In this document: positions 1 to 7,805 of the stretch, in pieces
Layout of the letters: every line of letters begins with the position of its first letter
Numbering within the stretch: position 1 is the stretch's first letter
Origin: Streptomyces katrae
GTDB taxonomy: Bacteria > Actinomycetota > Actinomycetes > Streptomycetales > Streptomycetaceae
Direction: 5' to 3'
DNA length: 14,508 nt
Assembly: GCF_000966975.1 (NCBI RefSeq)
Contig: NZ_JZWV01000483.1
Coordinates: forward strand, 1-14,508
Made by a program: the position numbers and the translations under genes
Notes under the pieces: model-generated
What the model was told of the DNA's origin: nothing
Seen by the model: only the letters and a program-made list of their open reading frames with translations
Database searches by the model: none

Positions 1-530
1 GGTACGAGGTGTGCGAAGTGCCGGACGTACCGCGGCTGGAGGAGACCCTCGACGCCTACGACCGCATCACCTGCACCGAGTTCGCCCCGGCCTGGCCGGC
101 GGTCCGCACCCTGCTCGGAGAGGGCGGGGACCGCTACATCCAGCTGGCCATGGAACGCACGCCGCCCGCCACCGCCGCCGAACTCGTCGGGCTGATGGGC
201 ACCTGGCTCGGCATCCGGCGCTCCTGGGCCGAGTTCCTCGACGCCCACCCGCTGGTCCTCGGCCCCTCCTTCACCGAGCCCCCGGTCGAGCCCGGACTGG
301 AGTCACGCGACCGGGCGGGCCGGGACCGCGTGGCCTCCGGCATGCGCCTGTGCACGGCGACCAGCTTCGCCGGAGTCCCGGCCGTGGCGGTCCCCACCGG
401 CCTGCGCGACGGGCTGCCCGCCGGGGTCCAGATCATCGGCCGGGCCTTCCGCGAGGACCTCTGCCTGGCCGCCGCCCAGGCGGTGGAGGACCGCCTCGGG
501 GTCCTCACGCCCGTCGACCCCCGGAGCTGA
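1..530 (+). CDS. Amidase-signature family protein, C-terminal part (5' truncated by window edge)
   Basis: The reading frame is open from the window edge (first full codon at 3) to TGA at 528-530, giving about 175 residues of a longer protein. The end has the typical C-terminal pattern of amidase-signature hydrolases: a run around SFAGVPAVAVPTGL, then LPAGVQIIGRAF, then an alpha-helical tail. In this family (about 450-500 residues) the Ser-Ser-Lys catalytic core lies further upstream, so it is outside the window and activity cannot be judged. Members hydrolyse small amides or act in amidotransfer; the substrate here is unknown. The upstream half of the visible part is a linker and helical region typical of this family. 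It converges on the P450 gene with only 13 bp between the stops. No link to the central cluster is evident. Confidence 0.85.
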   Translation, partial: YEVCEVPDVPRLEETLDAYDRITCTEFAPAWPAVRTLLGEGGDRYIQLAMERTPPATAAELVGLMGTWLGIRRSWAEFLDAHPLVLGPSFTEPPVEPGLESRDRAGRDRVASGMRLCTATSFAGVPAVAVPTGLRDGLPAGVQIIGRAFREDLCLAAAQAVEDRLGVLTPVDPRS

Positions 531-532
531 CT

Positions 533-559
533 CCCGGCCGGGGCTACCCCCCGGCCGGG
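533..559. terminator. Bidirectional terminator hairpin between amidase and P450
   Basis: A perfect 11-bp stem is formed by 533-543 and 549-559 with a 5-nt loop. It starts 2 bases after the amidase stop and contains the P450 stop codon (TAG on the minus strand, 544-546) in its loop. There is no U-tract, which is common for Streptomyces terminators. Placement between two convergent genes supports termination in both directions. Confidence 0.6.
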
Positions 560-1877
560 GCGAGCGTCGCCGGAGCCGGGCCGTCCGGGCGGACCGTGAG
601 GCCGTACGAGGCCCCGCCCGGGACCGAGGAGAACGCCGGCACGTACCGGGGCAGCAGGTGTTCCAGCAGCACCGTCGTCTCCCGCAGCGCGAACTGCGTG
701 CCCAGACAGGCCCGGGGCCCGATCCCGAACGGCAGGTAGGCGCCCGTCGCGGTGGGGCGCCGGCCCCCGGCCGTGAAGCGCCGGGGGTCGAAGCGCTCCG
801 GGTCCGGCCACAGCCCCGGATCGCGGTGCGTCAGGTACGGGCAGACCAGTACGTCGCTGTCCGCCTCCACCGCGAACCCGGCCACGGTGTCGGCCTCCGC
901 CGTGTACCGGGGCAGGATCCAGGCCGACGGGTACAGCCGCAGCGTCTCGCTGACCAGCGCCTGGACCGCCTCCCTGCGCTCCGGCGATCCCCCGGCCCCG
1001 GCCGCGAGCGCCTCCCGGCGGGCCTGCGGGTACCGGTCGAGCAGCAGGTACAGCCAGGTGAGGGTGGTGGCGGTGGTCTCGTGCCCGGCCACCAGCAGGG
1101 TCACCAGCTCGTCGCGCACCAGCGCGTCGGTGTACTCGGGGCGCTCCTCGCCGGCGTCGACCAGCACCTGGAGCAGCCCCGGCCCGTCGGGGCCGGGCTC
1201 CCCGCGCCGGGCGGCGGCCACCGCCTCCCGGGCCACCGCGTCGATCCGGGCCAGGTCCCCGGCCACCGACTCCCGTGCCTCCACGGCATCGGCCGGCAGG
1301 GTCGGCAGCGCCGCCACCACGGCCGCGACGGAGGCCAGTTCACGGGCGGTGGCCGGGTCCAGGGGGTGCCCGGTGAGGGAGCGCCAGATGGTGTCCAGGG
1401 CGAAGTGGCGCATCTCCTCCCCGAGGTCGAAGACCTCCCCGGTACGCGCGTACCGGCGGCGGCGGTCCGGGCGGCCCCGGCGATCCGCTGCTCGTACCGG
1501 CGCATCCCCGGCCCGGTGAACTGCGACTGCAGCATCCGCCGTTGACGCTTCCAGGCCTCGCCGGTCGCGGAGAGCACCCCGTCACCGATCAGCAGCCGGG
1601 CCCGGTGCGAGCGTTTGACGTACCGGTCCGGGTGCAGCGCGAGCACGTGCCGCACGGCCTCGGGCCCGGTGACCAGCACGGTGGGCCGGGGCCCCAGCCG
1701 GACGGCGGCGACCCCGCCGAGCCGCTCGCGCGTCCGCGCCAGCAGCTCCACCAGCTGCCCCCGCCCGGCACGCCACGACTCCACGGCCGCCGCGTCCAGT
1801 TCGGGTACGGGTACGGGTCCTGCGCCCGCTCCGGCCGGCTGCCGGGGGAGCTGGGCGGGGGCGGCGTCTGTGGCCAC
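544..1877 (-). pseudogene. Cytochrome P450, interrupted by a single frameshift
   Basis: Two adjacent minus-strand frames together form one P450 of 444 residues. The N-terminal part starts at GTG 1877-1875, with AGGAGA six bases upstream, and runs about 145 codons through the B/C-helix region (GEAWKRQRRMLQSQF). The C-terminal part, from about 1440 down to TAG at 544, holds the I-helix AGHETT (about residues 264-269), the ExxR motif ETLR (311-314) and the heme loop FGIGPRACLG with Cys about 391. The frames join at the C4/G2 tract 1437-1442. Adding one base gives a smooth VPGEVFDLGEEM, the usual P450 sequence here, so one base is missing. This is either a real loss-of-function mutation or an assembly error. 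No other damage is seen. The repaired enzyme would be a soluble class I type monooxygenase needing ferredoxin; none is encoded nearby. The substrate is unknown. Confidence 0.85.
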
Positions 1878-1978
1878 GGGACTTCTCCTGTCCGGCCGTC
1901 GGCCCGGCCGTCGAGAGGTGCTGGACACCCCGGACTGTACGCGGACGGACGGCCCCGCACCGGCCGTACGGCGGGTTG

Positions 1979-2896
1979 TCAGACCCAGTGCTGGGCGCAG
2001 CGCAGCAGCTCGGTGTGCAGCAGCGATAACCGGTAGTCCTGGAGCGCTCCGTTGCGTACCGCGAGGTACAGCGTGTTGATCGGCGGTTCCTCCGGCTCCA
2101 GGAGGGTGACCACTTCCCCGGTCTCCAGGGCCATGTGGCCCAGGCAGCGCGGGAGGACCGCGATACCCGCCCCGGCCGTCACGGCGGCGAGGATGCCGCG
2201 CAGGTCGGGGACGACCGCCCCCACGTGCACGTCGGGTTCGGTGCCGAAGACGTGCCGCCAGTACTGGGTCACCAGCGGCAGCGTCTCCGCGTAGGCGATG
2301 AGGGGGACCTTTTCCAGCCGGGAATCCCCGAATTCCGCGATCCCGCCGGCGAACGCCTCCTCCGCCAGCTGCGGCGAGGCGACCAGCACCAGTTCCTCGT
2401 CGCACAGCGGCGTCGCTTCGATTCCGCGCCGCCTCGGGCGGATGGTCGAGATGACCATGTCGAGGAAGCCCTCACCGAGGCGGGACAGCAGCTCGTGACT
2501 GACTCCGGTCTGTATGCGTACGTCGGTTCCCGAGGCCACCAGACCGGCGACCGGCGGGATCACCCGGGTGGAAGCCAGTTCCGCAGTGGCGCCCAGGCGC
2601 AGCGGCCGGTCTCCTGCGACGGGTGTGAAGTGCCGGTCGATCGCCGCGTTCAGTTCGACGATGGACTCGCACACGTCCTGGGCGAGGACCGTGCCGCGCG
2701 GTGTGGGGACCGTTCCCCGGGTGGTGCGTTCGAAGAGCCGGTGCCCGATCTCCAGCTCCATACTGCGGATCTGCTGCGTCACCGACGGCTGTGACATGCC
2801 CAGCTGCCGTGCGGCCTTGGTGATCGATCCGGTGTGGTAGACGGCCATGAACGTCTGAAGCCAAGACAGTTGCATCGAGAAGCCGGCCCCCTGCAT
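1979..2896 (-). CDS. LysR-type transcriptional regulator
   Basis: A 305-residue protein of normal LysR length. Residues about 8-67 form the winged helix-turn-helix (WLQTFMAVYHTGSITKAARQ, then MSQPSVTQQIRSMELEIGHRLFERT). The rest is the two-lobed periplasmic-binding-like effector domain, with the conserved C-terminal pattern VTAGAGIAVLPRCLG. The first ATG (2896) is preceded by AGGG; the in-frame ATG at 2875 also fits the usual family N-terminus (MQLSWLQTF) but has a poorer SD, so the true start may be either. It lies directly downstream of the AMP-ligase gene on the same strand but behind a strong hairpin, so it is probably transcribed on its own. Its position makes it the best local candidate regulator of the mutase cluster. 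The effector is unknown. Confidence 0.93.
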   Translation of the reverse strand: MQGAGFSMQLSWLQTFMAVYHTGSITKAARQLGMSQPSVTQQIRSMELEIGHRLFERTTRGTVPTPRGTVLAQDVCESIVELNAAIDRHFTPVAGDRPLRLGATAELASTRVIPPVAGLVASGTDVRIQTGVSHELLSRLGEGFLDMVISTIRPRRRGIEATPLCDEELVLVASPQLAEEAFAGGIAEFGDSRLEKVPLIAYAETLPLVTQYWRHVFGTEPDVHVGAVVPDLRGILAAVTAGAGIAVLPRCLGHMALETGEVVTLLEPEEPPINTLYLAVRNGALQDYRLSLLHTELLRCAQHWV

Positions 2897-2902
2897 CCGG
2901 CC

Positions 2903-2912
2903 CTGTGCACAG
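2903..2912. promoter_or_regulatory. 10-bp palindrome just upstream of the LysR gene
   Basis: CTGTGCACAG is a perfect 10-bp palindrome 6 bp upstream of the first LysR ATG. It overlaps the AGGG that would serve as its ribosome-binding site. LysR regulators often repress their own gene, so this could be an autoregulatory half of an operator. It is short, and a chance match is possible. Confidence 0.25.
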
Positions 2913-2941
2913 CGCGCCGTTCGGCGTGGTCCGTGCTGCCC

Positions 2942-2987
2942 CCTCGGCGGGCGGGCGCCCGGTGTTGCCGGTCCCCGCCCGCCGAGG
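2942..2987 (-). terminator. Terminator hairpin at the end of the mutase/ligase operon
   Basis: A perfect 14-bp inverted repeat (2942-2955 with 2974-2987) encloses an 18-nt loop, which itself holds a CCGG/CCGG mini-stem. On the minus strand it begins 5 bases after the AMP-ligase stop codon. There is no U-run. It should end the transcript of the four-gene unit and separate it from the LysR gene. Confidence 0.7.
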
Positions 2988-2992
2988 CTCTC

Positions 2993-4666
2993 TCATACCG
3001 CGAACTCGCGCCCCCCGTTCACGGGCCGGTCACGCAGCACGCTGCGCTGGACCTTCCCCGAGATCGTCAGCGGGAGGCTGTCAGTGAAGTGTACGACTCT
3101 GATCATCTTTTCAGGCGGGAGGACGGTCGCCGCGTGGGTGAGGATCGCCCGCGCACTGGACGCGTCCGGCTCCCAGCCGGAGGCCGGCACCACGAACGCC
3201 TTCGGGACGAACAGACCCTCCTCGTGCGGGACCGGAACGACCGCGGCCTGTGCGACCGCCGGATGGCCGAGGATCGCGGTCTCGAGCTCCAGCGGGGCGA
3301 TGCGGTGGTCGAACGACTTGAACATGTCGTCGTCCCGCCCCCGGTAGGAGATCGCTCCCGACGGGGAGACGGTGACCAGGTCCCCGGTGTGGTACAGCCC
3401 CCCGGCGAACGCCTCGGCCGTCCGCTCCTCGTCCCCCAGGTAACCGGCCATGATCCCCGCCGGGCGCTCCTCCAGGTCGACGCACAGCTGCCCCGCCCGG
3501 CCGGGCCCGACGTCGCGGCCGGTCACCTCGTCGACGACCCGTATCCGGTAACCGGGCATCGGCCGGCCCATCGCGCCCGGCTCCGGTACCCGGCCGGGCG
3601 GGTTGCCCACCTGGCACGTGGTCTCCGTCTGCCCGTACCCGTCCCGCAGCCACACCCCCCAGGCCGCCCGGACCGGGTCGATCAGCGAAGCGTCCAGGGG
3701 TTCACCCGCCGACGTGGCCTCCCTGAGCCCCGCCGGCCGTGCGCCGAGGCCGGCCGCGACCATCCCCCGCCACACCGTGGGCGGAGCGCAGAAGGTGCTC
3801 ACCCCCGCCTCCCGCAGGGCGGTGAGGATCCGCTCCGGGTGCGGCGCCGGATCCCGGAACACCACCAGGGAGGCCTCGGCGTTGAACGGCACGAACAGGG
3901 AACTCCAGGCGTGCTTCGCCCAGCCCGGCGCCGAGATGTTCAGGTGGACGTCCCCGGGACGCACACCGTTCCAGTACATGCCCGACAGGTGTCCGACCGG
4001 ATAGCTGGTGTGGGTGTGCACGACCATCTTGGGCAGCGACGTCGTACCGGAGGTGAAGTAGCAGAACAGCGGGTCGTCGGCCCCCGTCGCGGCGTCCGGC
4101 TCGAAACCGCCCGGCTGTTCCCGGGACTCCTCGTACGGGACCCATCCGGGAGGCGCCGTACCGGTGCACAGGGGAGTCCAGGAGCCGGGCACCTCCCGGA
4201 ACTTGGGTGTCAGTTCCGGTTCGGTGACCACGTGCCGTACCCCGGCGCGGCGGATCCGGTCCGCGAGGTCCCCCGCCGGCGCCGACGGATACGTGGGGAC
4301 CAGGACCGCGCCCAGTTTGATGCCCGCGAGGATCGTCTCCCACAGCGCGACGCCGTTGTTCAGGCAGACCAGCAGCCGGTCGCCGCGGCGGACGCCGTTC
4401 GTCCGCAGCCAGGACGCCACCTGGTCCGACCGTGCCGCCAAGTCCTGGAAGGAGACCGACTCCTCACCGTCCGGCCCCAGTACCCGCACCGCGGTCCGCC
4501 GGTTGCCGGCCGCTGTCACGTCGAACCAGTCCAGCGCCCAGTTGAAGCGCTCCAGGCGGGGCCAGGAGAACAGGCGGTGGGCGCGGTCGAGATCGGTGCG
4601 GGTCTCCAGCAGGATGTCGCGGGCCGCCCGGAACGCGGCCGTCGCCTTGGGGTCGTTGCCCGTCAT
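2993..4666 (-). CDS. AMP-forming acyl-CoA synthetase (medium-chain ACSM-like)
   Basis: A 557-residue adenylate-forming enzyme of the acyl-CoA synthetase superfamily, expected to activate a carboxylic acid with ATP and pass it to CoA in the cytoplasm. The N-terminal FNWALDWFD (41-49) resembles medium-chain (ACSM/benzoate) ligases. Visible core motifs: phosphate loop TSGTTSLPK (205-213), DGYGQTET (342-349), YHTGDL (425-430), the hinge region YRGRDDDMFKSFDHRI (441-456) and the adenylation lysine in ISGKVQR (Lys538). Two motifs are unusual. The phosphate loop has Ser where Gly is usual, and the hinge loop has FDHRIAP where SGYRIGP is common. It has no carrier-protein domain. Its ATG overlaps the stop of the FAD protein (ATGA), which shows translational coupling. 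Product and partners are unknown; the context suggests it activates an acid made or modified by the preceding enzymes. Confidence 0.9.
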   Translation of the reverse strand: MTGNDPKATAAFRAARDILLETRTDLDRAHRLFSWPRLERFNWALDWFDVTAAGNRRTAVRVLGPDGEESVSFQDLAARSDQVASWLRTNGVRRGDRLLVCLNNGVALWETILAGIKLGAVLVPTYPSAPAGDLADRIRRAGVRHVVTEPELTPKFREVPGSWTPLCTGTAPPGWVPYEESREQPGGFEPDAATGADDPLFCYFTSGTTSLPKMVVHTHTSYPVGHLSGMYWNGVRPGDVHLNISAPGWAKHAWSSLFVPFNAEASLVVFRDPAPHPERILTALREAGVSTFCAPPTVWRGMVAAGLGARPAGLREATSAGEPLDASLIDPVRAAWGVWLRDGYGQTETTCQVGNPPGRVPEPGAMGRPMPGYRIRVVDEVTGRDVGPGRAGQLCVDLEERPAGIMAGYLGDEERTAEAFAGGLYHTGDLVTVSPSGAISYRGRDDDMFKSFDHRIAPLELETAILGHPAVAQAAVVPVPHEEGLFVPKAFVVPASGWEPDASSARAILTHAATVLPPEKMIRVVHFTDSLPLTISGKVQRSVLRDRPVNGGREFAV

Positions 4667-6498
4667 GCGGCCCGCTCCCGCACACCGACGTCCTGCAGCA
4701 CGGCTTCGGCGATCGCGGCGGCGTCCTGCCTGAACAGCGTGTTCAGCCCGGGCTTTCCGCTGCCCACCTGGGTGAACCAGCGGGTGTGCTCGGTGGGGAT
4801 GCCCAGCGCGTACAGGTCCTCGTGGACCGTGCCGTCGGCGGCGACCACCCGGAACGGCGAGCGGGTGATGGCCAGTCCGCCCGTGGGGTGGCCGTCGCCG
4901 AGGGGGCCGGTGCGCCGGTACTCGGATATCACCCCCGACGCCAGCATCGCCCGTGTCAGCCAGGAGGTGTCCCGCCGCAGGTCGGGCGTGGGGATGCGGG
5001 CGTCGATCAGCACGGCCGCCCGCCGCTGTGAGCCCGCCACGCGCGGCGAGGACACGGTGAACATGCCGGTTTCCTCGCAGGTGTCGAAGCGGGTCTCGGG
5101 GCCGGCGATCTCCACCGTGCCCCGCTCGACGAGCGCCACCAGCTGCTCGACCCGCTCCACGGGCGGACCGGCGGACAGCAGCGCGTTGCCGGGCAGGAAG
5201 TCGCGTACGAACTCGGTGTCGTGGCTGGCGGGCAGCAGCCCGCCGAAGTCCGTTGCCTCCCGCACCACGGCCCGGGTGTCCCGCAGGACGTCCAGGGCGG
5301 CCTTCAAGGGCCCCCGGGCGTTTCCGAGGTACGCCTGGCGCAGGTCCTCCCGCATCACCTCCAGCAGCCGGGCATGGAACGCCGCGGGGGACGCGAAGCC
5401 CTCACCGGTGAAGGGACGGGCCAGCTTCTCCAGGTCCAGCGGCGGCAGTTGGCCGGTGCCGCCGGTCTCCCGGTGCGTCTTCTGGTAGACGTGTTCGAGT
5501 TCCTGGAGGATCAGCGGCAGCACATGCCGGGCGAACGACAGCTGCTCGTGCCCGTTCGCCCGCTTCTGCCGTGCCTTCGCGGCCTCGATCGCCTGCCTGG
5601 TCAGGAAAACCGGCTGATAGGTGTGGTCCGGCGCCTTCTGGTTCACCCCCCGCGCGGGGATCGGCAGAGAACTGCGGGACCCGGCCACGATCCTCGGTTC
5701 CTGCCCGGACGGCAGGTATTCCAGCCGCCCCTCGTCGTTCCGCTTGAACTCGCCGCCACGGCCGACGGTCAGGGCGAGCATCACGTCGTAGAACGACAGC
5801 CCGAGCCCCTTCACCGCCACGGTCGTGCCGGCGGGGATCGTGCGCGTGCCGAGCGGCATGTCGGCGGCCGAGTCTCCGTGGAGGTAGTGCACGCCGTCAC
5901 GGCTTTCGGCGAAGTCGCGCATGCGCTGCTCGAACGCGTCGGGGGAGTTGACCGGGTGACCGGTGGCGAGGAGGACCTGATCGGCGGCGACGAGGAACGG
6001 CGCCTGGTCCAGTTCCACCAGCCACCCGCCCACCGGCCGCCGCTCCAGCCCGGTCACCCTGCGGTTCAGGGCGATCAGTTCCACATGTGCGGGCAGGTTC
6101 TGGCGGACCGTGTGGAACACCGACTTCAGGTAGCGCCCGTAGGTGCGGCGGCTGGCGTAGTCGTCCGGCCCGAGGTCCTTCTCCCCCTCGGTGCCCCGGG
6201 CCCACTCGTCCAGCGCCGGGCCGGCGCCGGGCCGCCACGGTCCACCGTCCGGGACACCGGAGTACATGGTGATCTGCCCGGCCACCGTGTTCATCGTGTA
6301 CCAGTCGTCCTGGTCGGTGCGCCACACCCGCCCGGCACCGACCTCGGTGTCGTCGACGGCGTAGATGCGGAGCGGCTGTTCGGGGTCGCTGCCGGCGAGC
6401 CGGGCGGCCATGGCCTCGATCACGGAGATGCCGCGCGGCCCGGTTCCGACCACGACCAGAGTGCGGGGCAGGCAGCCGCCACGAGTGTTGATCATCAT
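4663..6498 (-). CDS. FAD/NAD(P)-binding oxidoreductase-like protein
   Basis: A 611-residue protein of the FAD-NAD(P)-binding family (the type often annotated FAD/NAD(P)-binding protein). Near the N-terminus is a Rossmann dinucleotide motif, VVVGTGPRGISV (GTGPRG at residues 18-23), followed by a hydrophobic strand (LLATGHP) and a further glycine-rich GLGLSFYD. The C-terminus (QVGSGKPGLNTLFRQDAAAIAEAVL) resembles the flavin-closing segment of such enzymes. No signal peptide or membrane segment is seen, so it is probably cytoplasmic. I chose ATG 6498, which has AAGG seven bases upstream. A GTG at 6504 would overlap the mutase stop by 4 bp but lacks an SD. It sits 2 bp after the mutase E gene and overlaps the ligase gene by 4 bp, so it is very likely part of the same pathway. 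The reaction is unknown; hydroxylation or oxidation of an amino acid-derived acid is possible. Confidence 0.88.
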   Translation of the reverse strand: MMINTRGGCLPRTLVVVGTGPRGISVIEAMAARLAGSDPEQPLRIYAVDDTEVGAGRVWRTDQDDWYTMNTVAGQITMYSGVPDGGPWRPGAGPALDEWARGTEGEKDLGPDDYASRRTYGRYLKSVFHTVRQNLPAHVELIALNRRVTGLERRPVGGWLVELDQAPFLVAADQVLLATGHPVNSPDAFEQRMRDFAESRDGVHYLHGDSAADMPLGTRTIPAGTTVAVKGLGLSFYDVMLALTVGRGGEFKRNDEGRLEYLPSGQEPRIVAGSRSSLPIPARGVNQKAPDHTYQPVFLTRQAIEAAKARQKRANGHEQLSFARHVLPLILQELEHVYQKTHRETGGTGQLPPLDLEKLARPFTGEGFASPAAFHARLLEVMREDLRQAYLGNARGPLKAALDVLRDTRAVVREATDFGGLLPASHDTEFVRDFLPGNALLSAGPPVERVEQLVALVERGTVEIAGPETRFDTCEETGMFTVSSPRVAGSQRRAAVLIDARIPTPDLRRDTSWLTRAMLASGVISEYRRTGPLGDGHPTGGLAITRSPFRVVAADGTVHEDLYALGIPTEHTRWFTQVGSGKPGLNTLFRQDAAAIAEAVLQDVGVRERAA

Positions 6499-6500
6499 CG

Positions 6501-7805
6501 TCACACCTTCGAAGGAGAGGAAGTGAGCCCGCTGCGGCCCCGGCCCCGTTCGAGGACGGGCCCGTCGAAGCGGCGCTGCACGTGGGAGAGCATCGTCAGG
6601 AAGCCGTCGGCGGTCAGCCGTCCGGCGCCGGCCGGGGCCACGGCCCGCACGGGCATGGATCCGGCGGACAGCCATTGCAGCCGGCCGCCCTGGTCCACGT
6701 AGGCGCGGGACTTCCCGGCGTTGTCGGCGTGCAGGCAGAACGGCACGTCCAGCAGGCCGCGGGAGAAGGCCTTCAGCAGAGCCCGGCCCACATCGGGATC
6801 CAGTTCGAGGACGCTCTCCACCAGGGTGCGGGCCTCCTCGTACAGGCCGCTGTCGTCCGCCTCCGGCACCGTGGTGGGATCGGCGCCACGGGCCGCCCCG
6901 GCGGCTTCCTCCAGGGCGTACACGTTGTCCGCGACGGTCGGGATGCGGAACGCCTCCGCCGCGGTCTTCACGATCAGCCGCTCCGTGCCCGTCACCTGCG
7001 CCAGGACGGCGCTGGACCGCAGCAGCTCCATCGCCCCGGCCTCGGTCTGCGGGAACACGCCCATGTACGTGTAGAGCACGACGTGCCAGGCCACCCCGTC
7101 CAGGTACTCGGAGGCCAGGCGGCGCATCGCCGCGAGCGCTTCCCGGTCCTGGGGGAAGCTGGTCTGCTGCGCGTAGCTCAGGGAGACACTGGTCAGCCCG
7201 TGCCGGCGGAAGAAGATTCCCTCCAGGACGCTGATCGCGACCAGGAGGGCCGGCGGGCACATCTGCCCGAGCATGCACCCGCCGAAGGACTCCAGGTGCG
7301 CACCCGGCACCCGTTCGGCCAGCACCTCACAACTGCGGGCCCAGGCGTCCACGGCGTCCCTCAAGGGCGTGCGGCTGTACGGGAGGCAGTAGGAGACGGG
7401 GCCGCCTTCCGTGGCGTCCAGCCCGGCGTCGGCCAGGGCCTCGACGATCCCCAGGGGCAACGGGGAACCGTGCCGGACCTGGATGGCGAACCGCGGGTCG
7501 TCCAGGGCGTCGATCATCCGGCGGGTCTCCTCCGCGCCGTGGGCGACGATCGGGAACCCGTTCAGGTCGCTGCCCTCGGCGAGGGCCTTGCGGGCGGAGG
7601 CGTGGTCGCCCACGCGGGTGTAGCTGTCCAGGGTGATCGTGCCGACGGTGGCCGCCCGCGCCCGGCGCACGGCCGCCAGCCCGGCCCGCATGTCGGCCGG
7701 CAGCGGCATGCCCATGCGCGGCTGCACCACCAGCACCCCGCGGGCCGCGGCAGCCGCCACCGCCCCGGCGAACCGCCCCTGGGGCGGTACCGCGGTGCCG
7801 GTCAT
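6501..7805 (-). CDS. glmE: Coenzyme B12-dependent glutamate (methylaspartate) mutase, large E subunit
   Basis: A 434-residue homologue of the E (epsilon) subunit of glutamate mutase, the TIM-barrel subunit that binds substrate and, with the S subunit, adenosylcobalamin. It interconverts L-glutamate and (2S,3S)-3-methylaspartate by a radical shift. It aligns well with the clostridial enzyme as I recall it. The arginine claw for the substrate carboxylate is present (Arg30 in QPR, Arg64 in DSYTRVGD, Arg111 in VRHGSP), as are Glu133, Tyr139 and Tyr143 in EGGPVSYCLPY. VKTAAEA and the C-terminal DVPFCLHADNAGKSR are also conserved. It is about 50 residues shorter than the clostridial protein, about 36 of them at the N-terminus. 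Its ATG overlaps the S-subunit stop by 4 bp. Related pairs make methylaspartate units in actinomycete antibiotic clusters, for example friulimicin and vicenistatin. The residue pattern supports glutamate as substrate, but the final product is inferred. Confidence 0.93.
   Translation of the reverse strand: MTGTAVPPQGRFAGAVAAAAARGVLVVQPRMGMPLPADMRAGLAAVRRARAATVGTITLDSYTRVGDHASARKALAEGSDLNGFPIVAHGAEETRRMIDALDDPRFAIQVRHGSPLPLGIVEALADAGLDATEGGPVSYCLPYSRTPLRDAVDAWARSCEVLAERVPGAHLESFGGCMLGQMCPPALLVAISVLEGIFFRRHGLTSVSLSYAQQTSFPQDREALAAMRRLASEYLDGVAWHVVLYTYMGVFPQTEAGAMELLRSSAVLAQVTGTERLIVKTAAEAFRIPTVADNVYALEEAAGAARGADPTTVPEADDSGLYEEARTLVESVLELDPDVGRALLKAFSRGLLDVPFCLHADNAGKSRAYVDQGGRLQWLSAGSMPVRAVAPAGAGRLTADGFLTMLSHVQRRFDGPVLERGRGRSGLTSSPSKV

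Noticed and set aside
1878..1978. Repeated CCGGCCGTCG-like and GGACGG runs between P450 and LysR
   Set aside because: They are short, imperfect and typical of GC-rich sequence; no clear operator or terminator could be defined.
1101..2405. A 434-codon minus-strand frame starting inside the LysR gene
   Set aside because: Only the part below 1877 matches a protein family (P450 N-terminus). The part above is antisense-type noise within LysR and the gap, and the part below 1437 is the shifted frame of the P450.
2834..5488. An 884-codon open frame on the plus strand
   Set aside because: It runs antisense to the AMP ligase and FAD genes, which have clear domains. The translation is rich in Arg, Pro and Gly with no family pattern, as expected for a shadow frame in GC-rich DNA.
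4663..7278. One 871-codon frame that could be read as a mutase-flavoprotein fusion
   Set aside because: The part above 6498 is the wrong frame of the mutase E gene. The flavoprotein begins naturally at ATG 6498 with its own SD.
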